Notes under the pieces: generated by a model
What the model was told of the DNA's origin: nothing
Database searches by the model: none
Seen by the model: only the letters and a program-made list of their open reading frames with translations
Program-made: the position numbers and the translations under genes
From: Rohdeia sp041398665
GTDB taxonomy: Bacteria; Planctomycetota; UBA1135; GCA-002686595
DNA length: 64,000 nt
Direction of reading: 5' to 3'
NCBI GenBank assembly: GCA_041398665.1
Contig: JAWKUH010000031.1
Span: forward strand, 1-64,000
Shown here: piece by piece, positions 36,487 to 45,880 of the stretch
Layout: the number at the start of each line of letters is the position of its first letter
How positions within the stretch are numbered: the stretch's first letter is position 1

Positions 36487-37686
36487 GTGGTGACCTCGGC
36501 ATCCGTCGGAACTTCGATCGTCCTGACGCTGCTCGTCCTCGCCGGTCCGGGCGGGGGGGCGAGCGCGGCGCGAGCCGTCCTGCCGAGCGCCGACGAAGTG
36601 GATGTCGATGCCTCGGGAGCGGCCCTCGATCGAGCGCGCGCCGAGAACGCGCAGCTCCGTGCCGCCCTGCTCCGCGAGCGAGCGCGCAGCGGCCAACTCC
36701 GGTCCGAACTCGCACGGCAGGGTCGAGCGCGCCTCGAGCGCGAACTCGCCTGGCAGGACTTCCAGAGCCAACTCGGGAACCTGCGCGCCGGCGAGGTCGC
36801 TGCGTCGGAACTCGCGGCGCTCCTGGGTCTGCGCGACGACTCGGATCGCGCGCGCTCGGAGGTTCACCGCGACACCGTGGACGAGACGCTCACCGCCGCG
36901 CGCGCACGCGCGGACGAGGTCCGCAGGCGCCTGTGCGCCCTCCTGCGCGTCGAGGGTGTCCGCGGCTTCGACGTGTTCGACCTCGGCGTGCTCGCGGCCG
37001 ACCGCACGGAGTCGGCGTCGAAGTTCGGCGCCGGGCCCGTCGTGCTGCGGCTGCTCGACGGTCGCGGCGCCCTGGCCGGCAGCATCTCGGCCGACCGGCT
37101 CCATCTCGAGGCGAGTCGCACGGGCCACAGCGTGACGCTCGTCCTCACGGACGGCTCGATCCACGAGAGCGGTGCGGCCTCGCCGTTCCAGGGCGGTTCG
37201 TACCGCATCCCGCTCCGTCACGTCGATCCGGCGCCGTTCCTCGACGAGTGCACGGCGCTCTTCGACCCCGACGTCGTCGAGCGCGTCGTCGACGACGGCC
37301 GTTGGAACCGGAGTGCCGTCCGACTCGCGCTGGATCGCTCGCTCGGAGCGACCGCGGTGGGGCGGCGCTACCGGCTGGAGTGGCTCGGCGGGGTCGTCGA
37401 CGGCGAACTGCGCGAGGTCGAGATCGCGGTGCTCGACGACGACGGCAACGAACTGAGACGCTTGGTCGCGGACGGGCTGGGCGTCGAGATCGAGCGCGAC
37501 CACGTGCGGCTCGTGCTGCGCGACGGCGTCACCACGCGCGGTGACTCGCGCGTCCCGTTCCTCGACGGTCGCATGACGCTCGTGCTGCCCGGCGCCGATC
37601 CCGCGGCGTGGCGAGCGGCGAACGTCCCGTGCGTTCGCGACGTCGCGCCGCGGAACGAACGACGCACACCGCCCGAGGGCGAATGA
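36487..37686 (+). CDS. Secreted coiled-coil hypothetical protein
   Basis: About 399 aa from GTG 36487 (or 36490). A GGGGGAG site lies 8 nt upstream. Signal-like segment SIVLTLLVLAGPGGGASA. Residues 40-150 form an Arg/Glu-rich coiled coil. The remainder is a beta-rich domain with repeated VLRLLDGRGALAGS / VLVLRDGVTTRGDS-type strands, perhaps two copies of one fold. No family recognised. Its TGA overlaps the xseA start (ATGA), indicating coupling. Confidence 0.55.
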   Translation: MVTSASVGTSIVLTLLVLAGPGGGASAARAVLPSADEVDVDASGAALDRARAENAQLRAALLRERARSGQLRSELARQGRARLERELAWQDFQSQLGNLRAGEVAASELAALLGLRDDSDRARSEVHRDTVDETLTAARARADEVRRRLCALLRVEGVRGFDVFDLGVLAADRTESASKFGAGPVVLRLLDGRGALAGSISADRLHLEASRTGHSVTLVLTDGSIHESGAASPFQGGSYRIPLRHVDPAPFLDECTALFDPDVVERVVDDGRWNRSAVRLALDRSLGATAVGRRYRLEWLGGVVDGELREVEIAVLDDDGNELRRLVADGLGVEIERDHVRLVLRDGVTTRGDSRVPFLDGRMTLVLPGADPAAWRAANVPCVRDVAPRNERRTPPEGE

Positions 37687-39096
37687 CGCCGCACTCCGAC
37701 CTGCCGTTCGGGGACGACTCCGTCCTCGGGAGCGACGAGATCGACGCGTCCGAGCGCGCCGGCGTCCTCGGCGTCGCCGAGCTGACGCGTCGCGTCGCCG
37801 CGCGGCTCGCGGACCTCGGTCCGCTCCTCGTCGAGGGCGAGCTCGGTCCACCGAAGCGCGCCGCGTCGGGCCACGTCTACTTCGACCTGAAGGAGGGTGG
37901 GGCGGTCCTCTCGTGCGTCGTCTGGCGCTCGAGCGTGGCGACGGCCGTGCCGAAGGGACTCGAGGCCGGCGAGCGCGTCCGCGTGCACGGTCGGCTCGAC
38001 GTGTACGCGCCGCGAGGGAGCTACAGCTTCGTCGTGCGCCGCATCGAGCGCAGCGGAGCGGGGGAGTTGCTCGCGCGGCTCGAACGGCTCAAGCGCGAAC
38101 TCGCCGAGCGCGGCTGGTTCGATCGACGCCGAGCGCTCCCCCGACTGCCGGAGTGCATCGGCGTCGTGACGAGCCGCGACGGGGCCGCGTTCCGCGACTT
38201 CCTCCGGACGCGCACGCTCCGCTGGCCCGGCTACCCGGTCCGTCTCCGTCACACTCCGGTCCAGGGACCGGGCGCCGCGGCGTCCGTCGCCGAAGCGATC
38301 CGCGACCTCGCGTCGAGCGGTGTCGACGTCGTCGTCGTGACGCGCGGCGGCGGTTCGCTCGAGGACCTGTGGTGCTTCAACGAGGAGGAGGTCGCGCGCG
38401 CGATCTTCGAGTGCCCCGTCCCCGTCGTGAGCGCCGTCGGCCACGAGACCGACACGACGCTCGCCGACCTCGTCGCCGACCACCGCGCGCACACGCCGAC
38501 CGACGCCGCCGTCGCGACCATCCCGGACCGTTCCGCGCTCGTCGAACGCCTCGAGCGCGGGTTCGCCCATCTCGGTCGCGCGATCGAACGTGCCGCCCGG
38601 GATCGCGAGGAAGCCCTTCGCCGCGCGGCACGCGCCGGCGTGTTCGCGCGGCCCGAGCGGCTCCTCCAGCGCCCCGCGGAGCGACTCGAGCGCGCGTTCG
38701 TGCGGCTCGAGCGCGGCGGGCGCAACGCCCTCGACGCGGCGGCGTCGGACCTGGCGCGCGCGCGAGACCCTCGCGGAGTGTTCGCCCGCCGAGCGCGTGA
38801 GGCGCCGATCGGAACGCGTCGCGGGGCTGTTCGCCCGCATCTCGCGCGTCGCCCTCGAACGGGTGGCGACGGCGGAGCGGCGCGTCGCCGTGGGGGCGGC
38901 CACGCTCTCGGCGGTCTCGCCGCTGCGCGTCCTCGCGCGGGGATACTCCGTCACGGAGTCGCAGGGCCGTGCGGTCCGCGACGCCGCCGGGCTGGCTCCG
39001 GGCGATACGCTCGTGACGCGGGTCGCGCGCGGGACGATCGAGTCCCAGGTGGTCCGTGTCGAGACCGAGCATGCCCACGACGACCGAGACCGCTGA
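37683..39096 (+). CDS. xseA: Exodeoxyribonuclease VII large subunit, one +1 frameshift
   Basis: Starts MTPHSDLPFGDDSVLG at ATG 37683. An OB-fold (GPLLVEGELGPPKRAASGHVYFDLK) is followed by the XseA catalytic core: PRLPECIGVVTSRDGAAFRDF, VVVVTRGGGSLEDLWCFNEE and VVSAVGHETDTTLADLVADH. A long helix follows. Near 38760 the frame shifts +1 and continues SPAERVRRRSERVAGLFARI and SPLRVLARGYSVTE to the stop at 39096. ExoVII trims single-stranded DNA ends. The usual small-subunit gene xseB is not seen next to it. Confidence 0.9.
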
Positions 39097-40030
39097 CTCG
39101 TCCCCGTCGGGCACCTGGGTGGCCGTCGTGAACTACGACGGCGGCGAGGCCAACCTCGCGTGCGTCGCGAGCGTCCTCGCGGCCGGCGTGCCGCCGGAGC
39201 ACGTCGTCTTCGTCGACAATGCGTCGAGCGACGGGTCGCTCGAACTCGTCGAACGCGAGCACCCCGGGCTCGTGTTCGTGAGGAACTCGGACAACCGCGG
39301 CTTCGGCTGTGCCGCCGACCAGGCGATCGCGATCGCATTGGCGGCGGGGGCGACCGAGGTCTTCCTGCTCAACAACGACGCGACGGTCGAACCGGGCTGC
39401 CTCGAGGGACTCGTCGAGCGCCTGCGCGCATCCGACGACGTCGGCGTCTGCGGGCCGCTCGTCGTGCGCGCCGGCGCCGATCGGACGATCTGGGCGGCGG
39501 GTGGGACGATGACCTGGCGTCAGAACCTGAGCCGACTCGACGGACACGGCCGACCCGACGACCCGGCGTGGCACGGAGAGCGCGACGTCGACTACGTGCC
39601 GGGCTGCGCGATGCTCGTCCGCAGGGAGGTCTTCGAGGACGTCGGCGACCTCGACGCCGAGCTGTTCGCGTACCACGAGGACGTGGACTTCTGTCTCCGC
39701 GCTCGCGCGGCCGGCTGGCGCGTCGCCTACTTCGGCGATCTCGTGTGCGCGCACGACGCGCACCTCGCGACGGGCGGGGGCTACAACCCGCGCCGCAAGT
39801 ACATGATGGGGCTCAACAGCGTGTGGTTCCTGCGCAAGCACGGCACGCCGAGCCGGTGGGCCGGATTCGTGTTGTTCGACGTGCTCCCGCTGCCGCTGCT
39901 CGTCCTCGCCGGCCTCGTCACGGGACGAGCGCGCGGTGCTGCGGCCAAGGGACTCGGGATCCTGCACGGCCTGCTCGGTCGCCGCGTGCGCGCGGCGTAC
40001 CTGCGAGCGGGCGCCAGTCCGCTCTGGTAG
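39071..40030 (+). CDS. Glycosyltransferase family 2 (rhamnosyltransferase-like)
   Basis: 319 aa from ATG 39071, overlapping the xseA end by 26 nt. GT-A core: WVAVVNYDGGEANLACVASV, VVFVDNASSDGS, VRNSDNRGFG, VFLLNNDATV with the metal-binding Asp, and the acceptor-loop AYHEDVDFCLRARAAGW. A hydrophobic C-terminus (LFDVLPLPLLVLAGLVTG) suggests membrane association. Family members add rhamnose or related sugars to surface glycans. The actual sugar is unknown. Confidence 0.85.
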   Translation: MPTTTETADSSPSGTWVAVVNYDGGEANLACVASVLAAGVPPEHVVFVDNASSDGSLELVEREHPGLVFVRNSDNRGFGCAADQAIAIALAAGATEVFLLNNDATVEPGCLEGLVERLRASDDVGVCGPLVVRAGADRTIWAAGGTMTWRQNLSRLDGHGRPDDPAWHGERDVDYVPGCAMLVRREVFEDVGDLDAELFAYHEDVDFCLRARAAGWRVAYFGDLVCAHDAHLATGGGYNPRRKYMMGLNSVWFLRKHGTPSRWAGFVLFDVLPLPLLVLAGLVTGRARGAAAKGLGILHGLLGRRVRAAYLRAGASPLW

Positions 40031-40043
40031 GGGCCGGAACGGA

Positions 40044-40075
40044 AACGGCCCGCCCCCTCGAGGGGACGGGCCGTT
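40044..40075. terminator. Bidirectional terminator between GT2 and VWA genes
   Basis: AACGGCCCG (40044-40052) pairs with CGGGCCGTT (40067-40075), with a further CCCCTCGAGGGG inner stem. It is followed by CGTTCGTTCC. Its position between two convergent genes supports termination in both directions. Confidence 0.75.
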
Positions 40076-40137
40076 CGTTCCTGGGTCGAGCGTCGCGCGA
40101 GGAGGGGCGGCTCCCCGCGCGACCGCTCACGCCGTTC

Positions 40138-41619
40138 TCACATCGCGAGGACGTCGAAGGGCGTGCTGAACGTCTCGCCGGGGTTCGTGCCGCCGACGAG
40201 CCAGGTCAGGATCCCCGTCGGTCCGCCGTAGGTCTGGACGCCGCCACCGATGGTGACGCGGAGACCGTTCGACATCTGGATCGGGTTCTGCGGGAAGGCG
40301 TCGATGTTGTGCATGCCGACCTGGAAGTACACGTTCACGCCGACGAGCGCCGGGATGTTCGGGATCACGAAGTCCGGCACGTGGGTCTCGGTGACGTTGA
40401 ACTGCAGGATCTTGTCGACGTAGATGAAGTCACCTCCGCCGATGTGGCTCTGCGCGGGGTAGAGACCCACGAGCAGGAGGCACGCCGTCTTGTCGACGTT
40501 GACCGTCGCCGGGCAGGCCACGCCGCCCGTCGACGTCGATACCGCCTTCACCTCGTTCGGGCCGAGGGTGATGAACGGGAAGATGTCGAAGTCGAGGATC
40601 TTCAGCTCCGACGGGTCGGGTCCGAGGACCGTCGCGACGAGCACGTTGTTGACGAACAGTTCGAGCTTGTCGATCTGCTGCGCGAGCGTCCCGTTGGCGA
40701 GGGCCGTCGTCAGTTCGGTCGGGTCGTCCTTGGCCTGGCAGTCACCGCCCGTGGTGTCGGAGATGAAGTGGAGGGGCTGACCCGGGTCGCAGAGCGTCGC
40801 CACGTCCGGACCGACGCCGAAGGCGCTGATGATCGTGCCGAGCGCTGCGGCCTGGTCGACGGCGCCGCCCGCGTCGTTGTACTTGGGCGTGATGTCCGTC
40901 TGGTTCGGGAGACCGTCGGAGATGAAGAGGCCGATGTTGCAGACGGTGTACTGCGGCGGGAACGCCGGTGCCGTCGTGAAGGCCTGGTTCATCAGGTTCA
41001 GGGCCTCGGTGTAGTCCGTGCCCGGAGCCCAGTCGTGGGTGGTGAACTTGCCGACGTTCTGTTGGCCGAGGCCGCCCGTGGCGAGCGAGCGCAGGACCTC
41101 TTCGAAGTCCGCGATGCCGTTCGTGTCCGCGTCCTGCGTCAGGCTCTGGATCCAGGTCTGCTGACCGGGAGCCGGGCCGAGGTCGAGGATCGCGGCGTCC
41201 TTCGCGAAGGCGACCATCGAGATCTGGATCGGCGGAGCCGGGTTCAGGTTCTGGATCGCCTGCGACAGAGCGAGGAAACCCTGGATCGCCGCGTCGATGC
41301 GCTGGATCTTGCCGTCGTTGTTCTGGTCGTTGACGACGGCGATGTCGACGTCCGTGCCGCCCATCGTCGTCGAGTCGTCGATGACGAAGCAGATGTTGTA
41401 GGCCTTGCCCGGCGGCACGTTCATGTTCGCGCACGCCGTGACGAGGCACGTCATCTCGTCCTCGTCGCAGAAGTCGGGCGCGATGATCTCCGTCGTGAGC
41501 GTCTGGAGACCGGCGGGGCAGGAGTTGGGGTTCTGGGCGTGGGCGAGCGAGCTGATGCCGAGGAAGGCAACACCCGCGAGGCCGGAACGAAGCACCAGCG
41601 GGAAGTTCGTGGAAGTCAT
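40138..41619 (-). CDS. Secreted VWA-domain protein with two calcium-loop inserts
   Basis: 493 aa. Signal peptide residues 1-28 (cut after SLAHA). A von Willebrand A domain starts at YNICFVIDDSTTMGG, where D81, S83 and T85 form the MIDAS loop. T201 (APGTDYTEAL) and D235 (FISDGLPN) complete the site. Two EF-hand/dockerin-like loops are inserted: residues 98-109 (DQNNDGKIQRID) and 163-174 (DADTNGIADFEE). The C-terminal 200 residues look beta-rich and end with VQTYGGPTGILTWLVGG. It is probably a calcium-dependent surface adhesion or matrix protein. Confidence 0.8.
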   Translation of the reverse strand: MTSTNFPLVLRSGLAGVAFLGISSLAHAQNPNSCPAGLQTLTTEIIAPDFCDEDEMTCLVTACANMNVPPGKAYNICFVIDDSTTMGGTDVDIAVVNDQNNDGKIQRIDAAIQGFLALSQAIQNLNPAPPIQISMVAFAKDAAILDLGPAPGQQTWIQSLTQDADTNGIADFEEVLRSLATGGLGQQNVGKFTTHDWAPGTDYTEALNLMNQAFTTAPAFPPQYTVCNIGLFISDGLPNQTDITPKYNDAGGAVDQAAALGTIISAFGVGPDVATLCDPGQPLHFISDTTGGDCQAKDDPTELTTALANGTLAQQIDKLELFVNNVLVATVLGPDPSELKILDFDIFPFITLGPNEVKAVSTSTGGVACPATVNVDKTACLLLVGLYPAQSHIGGGDFIYVDKILQFNVTETHVPDFVIPNIPALVGVNVYFQVGMHNIDAFPQNPIQMSNGLRVTIGGGVQTYGGPTGILTWLVGGTNPGETFSTPFDVLAM

Positions 41620-41916
41620 GTGTTCACCGGGGACACGGAGCCGTTCCGCGCGGCGCAGCGCGGCGGTCCGAGACGGGGCAGGAGGGTGCCTCTACTCCGA
41701 GACACCCAACCCATGGGAAGATACCATCGGTAGGGACGACGCGGAGCAGCAGGGCGTGCCCTTGCAATCCCAGGATCAGCCCGCAATTTCCACGCGCCCC
41801 CGCGCTCGCGGCGGCGATCGCCCGCGCGGCGCGCGCCGACGGATCGAACGGTCGCCGGAAAGTCCCTCGGCGAGCCGAGTTGGGGCGCCTCTTCGGCTCG
41901 CGTAGCATCTGCGCCC
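41620..41916. other. Divergent intergenic region VWA / aldo-keto reductase
   Basis: About 297 nt. The minus strand contains TTGCAA and TATCTT sequences that could be part of the VWA promoter. No gene or repeat is recognised. Confidence 0.35.
41903..41908 (+). promoter_or_regulatory. -10-like TAGCAT before aldo/keto reductase
   Basis: TAGCAT-8 nt-ATG (41917), with no Shine-Dalgarno sequence. Confidence 0.55.
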
Positions 41917-42927
41917 ATGGAGTTCCGCCACCTCGGGCCCGGACCGGTCGAGACGCCGGTCGTCGTGTTCGGTGCCTGGGCACTCGGCGGCGGCTACTGG
42001 GGAGCGCGGCGGGACGCTGCCGCGGCGGCCGCGCTCGACGCCGCCTTCGCGGGCGCGCTCCCGGCCGTCGACACCGCCCCGATCTACGGCTTCGGGCACT
42101 CCGAGGAGCTCGTCGGCCAGGCGCTCGCACGGGCCCCGCGACGACCGCTCGTCTTCACGAAGTGCGGATTGCGCTGGGACGACCCGGAGGAGCGCGGCGA
42201 ACTCGCGTTCGAGGGCCGCGGCGAGGGCGGGCGCCCCGTCCGCGTCCACCGCTGCTCGCGACCCGACTCGATCGTGCTCGAGTGCGACCGGAGCCTCGCG
42301 CGGCTCGGCGTCGAGCGCATCGACCTGCTCCAGGTCCACTGGCCCGACCCGACCACGCCGATCGAGGACACGATGGGCGCGCTGCGCGAGCTCCACCTCG
42401 CCGGGAAGGTCGCGGCCGTCGGCGTCTCCAACTACTCCGCCGAGCAGCTCGAGAGGGCGCGCGTCGCGCTCGGCGACGTCCCGCTCTCGTCGGACCAACC
42501 GCGGTACAGCCTGGTGCACCGCGAGGCCGAGGCCGAGGTCCTGCCCTGGTGCCTCGAACACGGTGTGGGGACGCTCGTCTACTCGCCGCTCGAACAAGGG
42601 CTGCTCACCGGAACGGTCGGGCCGCAGCGCACCTTCACCGACGACGACGCGCGCTCGAAGCGACCGACCTTCGAACCGCGCGCGCGAGCCGTCGTGAACG
42701 AGATCCTGCAACGCGTCGTCGCTCCGGTCGCGGAACGCCTCGACGCGTCCGTCGCGCAGGTGGTGCTCGCGTGGACGATCGCGCGGCCGGGCGTCACGGC
42801 GGTGCTCGCGGGGTGTCGTGATCCCGAACAGGTGCGCGAGAACGCGCGTGCCGGCGAACTCGTGCTCGAGCCCGAGGAGTGGAGGGCGATCGACGCGGCC
42901 TTCCGCGACCTGGACCTCCCGCGATGA
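41917..42927 (+). CDS. Aldo/keto reductase
   Basis: 336 aa TIM-barrel oxidoreductase. The catalytic tetrad is D52, Y57 (DTAPIYGFGHSE), K82 (VFTKCGLRW) and the His in LLQVHWPDP. The NADPH-binding parts GVSNYSAEQL and the C-terminal AGCRDPEQVRENA are present. It reduces aldehydes or ketones in the cytoplasm. Closest in layout to the AKR11/13-type group; substrate unknown. Its TGA overlaps the next ATG (ATGA), so it is coupled to the following hypothetical. Confidence 0.88.
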   Translation: MEFRHLGPGPVETPVVVFGAWALGGGYWGARRDAAAAAALDAAFAGALPAVDTAPIYGFGHSEELVGQALARAPRRPLVFTKCGLRWDDPEERGELAFEGRGEGGRPVRVHRCSRPDSIVLECDRSLARLGVERIDLLQVHWPDPTTPIEDTMGALRELHLAGKVAAVGVSNYSAEQLERARVALGDVPLSSDQPRYSLVHREAEAEVLPWCLEHGVGTLVYSPLEQGLLTGTVGPQRTFTDDDARSKRPTFEPRARAVVNEILQRVVAPVAERLDASVAQVVLAWTIARPGVTAVLAGCRDPEQVRENARAGELVLEPEEWRAIDAAFRDLDLPR

Positions 42928-43625
42928 AGGGCGTCGAGGCCTTCGCGAGCGCCCTCGGTGCGACGTTCCAGGCGCTCGACTGGGCCGCGCTCGGAGCGTC
43001 GTACTGCGAGGGCGACGCGACGGACTTCTTCGGCGTCGAGAGGATCGAGGCGCTGCGCGACGCGGGACTGCACTTCGCGAGCGACGTCGGCGAGCGCCTC
43101 CCGGCCGGCGGCAGGAGCACGTACGTCGGCGCCGGCGTCGCGGAGCTCGCGCCGATCCTGCTCGAACACGTCGCGCTCGGACGCGACGTCCGAGTGCACA
43201 CGCGGGACGAGGTGGAGTGCGCGCTGCTCGACGCGGCGCTCGAGCGCGCGGAGCAGGTCTGCCGTTTCGGTCTACCGCGCTGGACGCTCGCCCCGATCGA
43301 CGAGGATCGGCGCCACGACCACCTGTGGCTGGTGAGCGTGCTCACCGATCCCGTCGCCTTCCCGGCGCTCCACGACACGCTCTACGAACGCGGGCGCCCC
43401 TCGCGCGCGACGGTGCTGCGGGAGCGCGGAGTGGCGGCGGAGCTGCTCGACCGGGCGTTCGCCGGTCTCGACGTCCCCGGACTGGTCCACACCTCGGGGG
43501 AGGAACTGGAGCTCGTCGGGGAGGCCGCCGAGAGGCGCGGTCTGCGGCTCGTCGTCCCCGACGTGGGGCGACTCTCCCCGCTCGTGGGGGATGCCGTGTA
43601 CGCCTGCCGTTGCGTCGGCCGATGA
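42924..43625 (+). CDS. Hypothetical protein coupled to aldo/keto reductase
   Basis: 233 aa from ATG 42924. I do not recognise the family. A Gly-rich turn after a strand (RSTYVGAGVAELAPILLEHV) followed by DVRVHTRDEVECALLDAAL resembles the nucleotide or SAM site of a Rossmann-type methyltransferase, but motif order is not conclusive. The later part ends LVVPDVGRLSPLVGDAVYAC. It lies between an aldo/keto reductase and an RmlC-like epimerase in a likely three-gene unit. Confidence 0.55.
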   Translation: MKGVEAFASALGATFQALDWAALGASYCEGDATDFFGVERIEALRDAGLHFASDVGERLPAGGRSTYVGAGVAELAPILLEHVALGRDVRVHTRDEVECALLDAALERAEQVCRFGLPRWTLAPIDEDRRHDHLWLVSVLTDPVAFPALHDTLYERGRPSRATVLRERGVAAELLDRAFAGLDVPGLVHTSGEELELVGEAAERRGLRLVVPDVGRLSPLVGDAVYACRCVGR

Positions 43626-43638
43626 AGGGAGGATCACC

Positions 43639-44178
43639 ATGACCGAGTTCTCGCAACGTGCACGGGACGCCTACTCCGTCCAGGACTACGGCCGTCGTCC
43701 GGAGATCGGGGGCCTCGAGATCGTCGAGCTCGCCCGCTTCAACGACGACGGCGGTTCGATGACCGAGCTCGGGCGACTCCACGAGGGTCGCCACGCCGCG
43801 CTCGACGGGTTCGAGGCGCGTCAGATCAACTTCTCCACGATGGAGCCGGGCGCCATCAAGGCGTTCCACCTCCACGAGCGTCAGACCGACGTGTGGTTCG
43901 TCCCGCCGAGCGACAAGCTCCTGCTCGTCGTCGGCGACGTGCGTGCGGGGTCTCCGAGCGAGGGCGTCGTGAAGCGCATGGTCCTGGGCGACGGTCGCTC
44001 GCTACTCGTGCGCATCCCGCCGGGAGTCGCGCACGGTGTGAAGAACCTCTCCTCGACGAAGACGGGGACGATCGTCTACTTCGTGGACGTGCAGTTCAGC
44101 ACCGGTCCCGACTGCGACGAGGGGCGCATCCCCTGGGACTTCTTCGGGGCGAGCGTCTGGGACGTCGAGCGCGGCTAG
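43639..44178 (+). CDS. dTDP-4-dehydrorhamnose 3,5-epimerase-like cupin
   Basis: 179 aa from MTEFSQRARDAYSVQDY, preceded by a GGAGG site. RmlC-type jelly roll: RQINFSTMEPGAIKAFHLHE with the catalytic-region His, RQTDVWFVPPSDKLLLVVGD, LLVRIPPGVAHGVKNLS, and a C-terminal GRIPWDFFG. RmlC epimerises C3 and C5 of dTDP-4-keto-6-deoxyglucose on the way to L-rhamnose. No rmlA, B or D is nearby, so the substrate may differ. Confidence 0.75.
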   Translation: MTEFSQRARDAYSVQDYGRRPEIGGLEIVELARFNDDGGSMTELGRLHEGRHAALDGFEARQINFSTMEPGAIKAFHLHERQTDVWFVPPSDKLLLVVGDVRAGSPSEGVVKRMVLGDGRSLLVRIPPGVAHGVKNLSSTKTGTIVYFVDVQFSTGPDCDEGRIPWDFFGASVWDVERG

Positions 44179-44188
44179 GCGCAGACCG

Positions 44189-44207
44189 AACGGCGCCTGC
44201 GGCGCCG
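44189..44207. terminator. GGCGCC hairpin preceding family A element
   Basis: A CGGCGCC/GGCGCCG hairpin with a TGC loop sits 11 nt after the epimerase stop. The same hairpin precedes the family A element at 48361. Confidence 0.5.
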
Positions 44208-44215
44208 GGCTTCGC

Positions 44216-44297
44216 TCACAGAGGAGCGGGGAGATCGGGGAGACCCACACAATTGCTGTTGTCGTGTGGTCTCCCTGATCTCCCCGGCTCCCTGTGA
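44216..44297. repeat. Family A inverted-repeat element
   Basis: Left arm 44216-44250 (TCACAGAGGAGCGGGGAGAT and onward) and right arm 44264-44297 (ending CCCCGGCTCCCTGTGA) form a long, slightly imperfect stem with a 13-nt loop. It lies between the convergent epimerase and nadA genes. A CGCGCCGCGCAGCGGCGCGC unit follows at about 44304. Confidence 0.8.
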
Positions 44298-44355
44298 ATC
44301 CATCGCGCCGCGCAGCGGCGCGCTGCGAGGGCCGGTGAGCACGCCTCGACGATCG

Positions 44356-45689
44356 TCAGTCGCCCTTCTTCGACTCGACGATCTCGATCATCCTCTCGAG
44401 GCTCGCCCGCGCATCGCGTACGAGTTCCTGGCGGTCGGCCTCGGTCAGGCGCTCGCGGCGCATCGTGCGCTCGTCGACGACGTCACCGGCGAGCACACGG
44501 TTGATGGAGGGGCCTCGCCGCGCCGCAGGAGGTCGAGCGTGCCCACGAGGTGCGGCGGGTCGTTGCGGCTCATCGTCGCGCAGCCGCATCCGCCGACACC
44601 GAGACCGGCCTCGGGAACCTCCGCGAGGTGCACCACCTCGACGCCGCGCAGCTTCGCCTGCTCGCGCGCGTTGCGGACGAAGTGACCCTCCGTGCCGATC
44701 GCGAGCTTCGACCCGGGCTTCGCCTTCATCACGGCGTCCCACAGGTAGTTCGTGCTGCCCGAGCCGTCGGCCGCGGCGACCGCTTCCCACGGACTCTCCG
44801 GGTGGATCAGCACGCGGTAGCCGCGCTCCTGCCACCACCGGACCATCCTCTCGCTGAACACGGTGTGCACGCCGCAGGCGGAACCCCACAGGATCACGCG
44901 CGAGCGGTCGATCGCGTCGAAATCGCTCCCACCGAGGTGGATCGCGCCGCGCGACGGGTCGGGCAGGACGTGGAGGTCCTGCTCCTTCATCCCGAGTCGG
45001 AACGCCGTGTTGCGACCGAGGTGCTGGTCGGGCACGAAGAGCACCTTCTTGCCCGTCGCCAGCGCGGACTCGACGACGAGGTGCGCGTTCGAACTCGTAC
45101 AGGTCGCTCCGCCCGTCCTGCCGGACAGCGCCTTGAGCCGTCCCGACGTGTTCATGTAGGCGACGACGGTGACGTCGTCGCCGTAGCGCTCGACGAGCTG
45201 GTCCGCGACGGGAAGGACCATGTAGTCCTTCGCGAGCATCTCCATCGTGCAGCCGGCCTTGGGATTCGTGATCCAGACCGACTGGTGCTCGTGCGCGAGG
45301 ATCGCGATGGACTCCGCCATGAAGTGCACCGCGGACTCGACGATGACGCGCTTCTCCGGATGGTTGCGCGCCTGGAGCGCGAGCGCGTAGGAGTCGGCGA
45401 CGGCGCCTCCGTAGTGCTCGACGAGCTTCACGATCTCGCCGCCCATGTAGAAGTGCGCGAGGATCAGCAGCTCGTCGCCGAAGTGGTCGCGCGCGCGAGC
45501 GAGGTACGGATCCATCCAGGCGAGGACGGTCCCGATGGAGTGGTCGGGCAGCGCCAGGAACTCCTCGGCGTACGGCCGGAACTCCGGCTGGTACCAGTCG
45601 AGCGGGAGCGCGGTCTGGCAGATCGGGATCTGCGGCTCGAGGCGCAGTCCGGTCGGGGAAGGATCGCTCTGGGTCGCTTCGGGACTCAT
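44356..45689 (-). CDS. nadA: Quinolinate synthase NadA, one frameshift
   Basis: Starts MSPEATQSDPSPTGL at ATG 45689. The three 4Fe-4S cysteines lie in PKAGCTMEML, WGSACGVH and GGCGCATM. The dihydroxyacetone-phosphate and iminoaspartate binding segments ILAHFYMGGEIVKL and VAYMNTSGRLKAL are present. It condenses iminoaspartate with DHAP to quinolinate for NAD. Near 44505 one base is missing in a C run; the end then reads SINRVLAGDVVDERTMRRERL to the stop. A TACATT box about 85 nt upstream may be its promoter. nadB and nadC are not in the window. Confidence 0.92.
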
Positions 45690-45774
45690 CCGTGCTCGTC
45701 GGTGGGGAGGAGCGTCGACGGGATCGCGTGTTCCCGCTGGTGCGTGCCCGACGTCGAGCGGGCGGCGGCGCGAC

Positions 45775-45780
45775 AATGTA
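45775..45780 (-). promoter_or_regulatory. -10-like TACATT upstream of nadA
   Basis: On the minus strand TACATT lies about 85 nt before the nadA ATG, so nadA would have a conventional leader. Confidence 0.35.
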
Positions 45781-45880
45781 GGCGGCGCACCGGTGGAGGA
45801 CACCTCTTCGCCGCTCGTTCTCGCCACCGCGCCCCGCGCGCCCGTACCATGCGCGCCCGAGCTCCGACGCCCGGCGCGAC

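Noticed and set aside
39097..39400. xseB after xseA
   Set aside because: The only reading frame there is the GT2 glycosyltransferase, which starts inside the xseA end.
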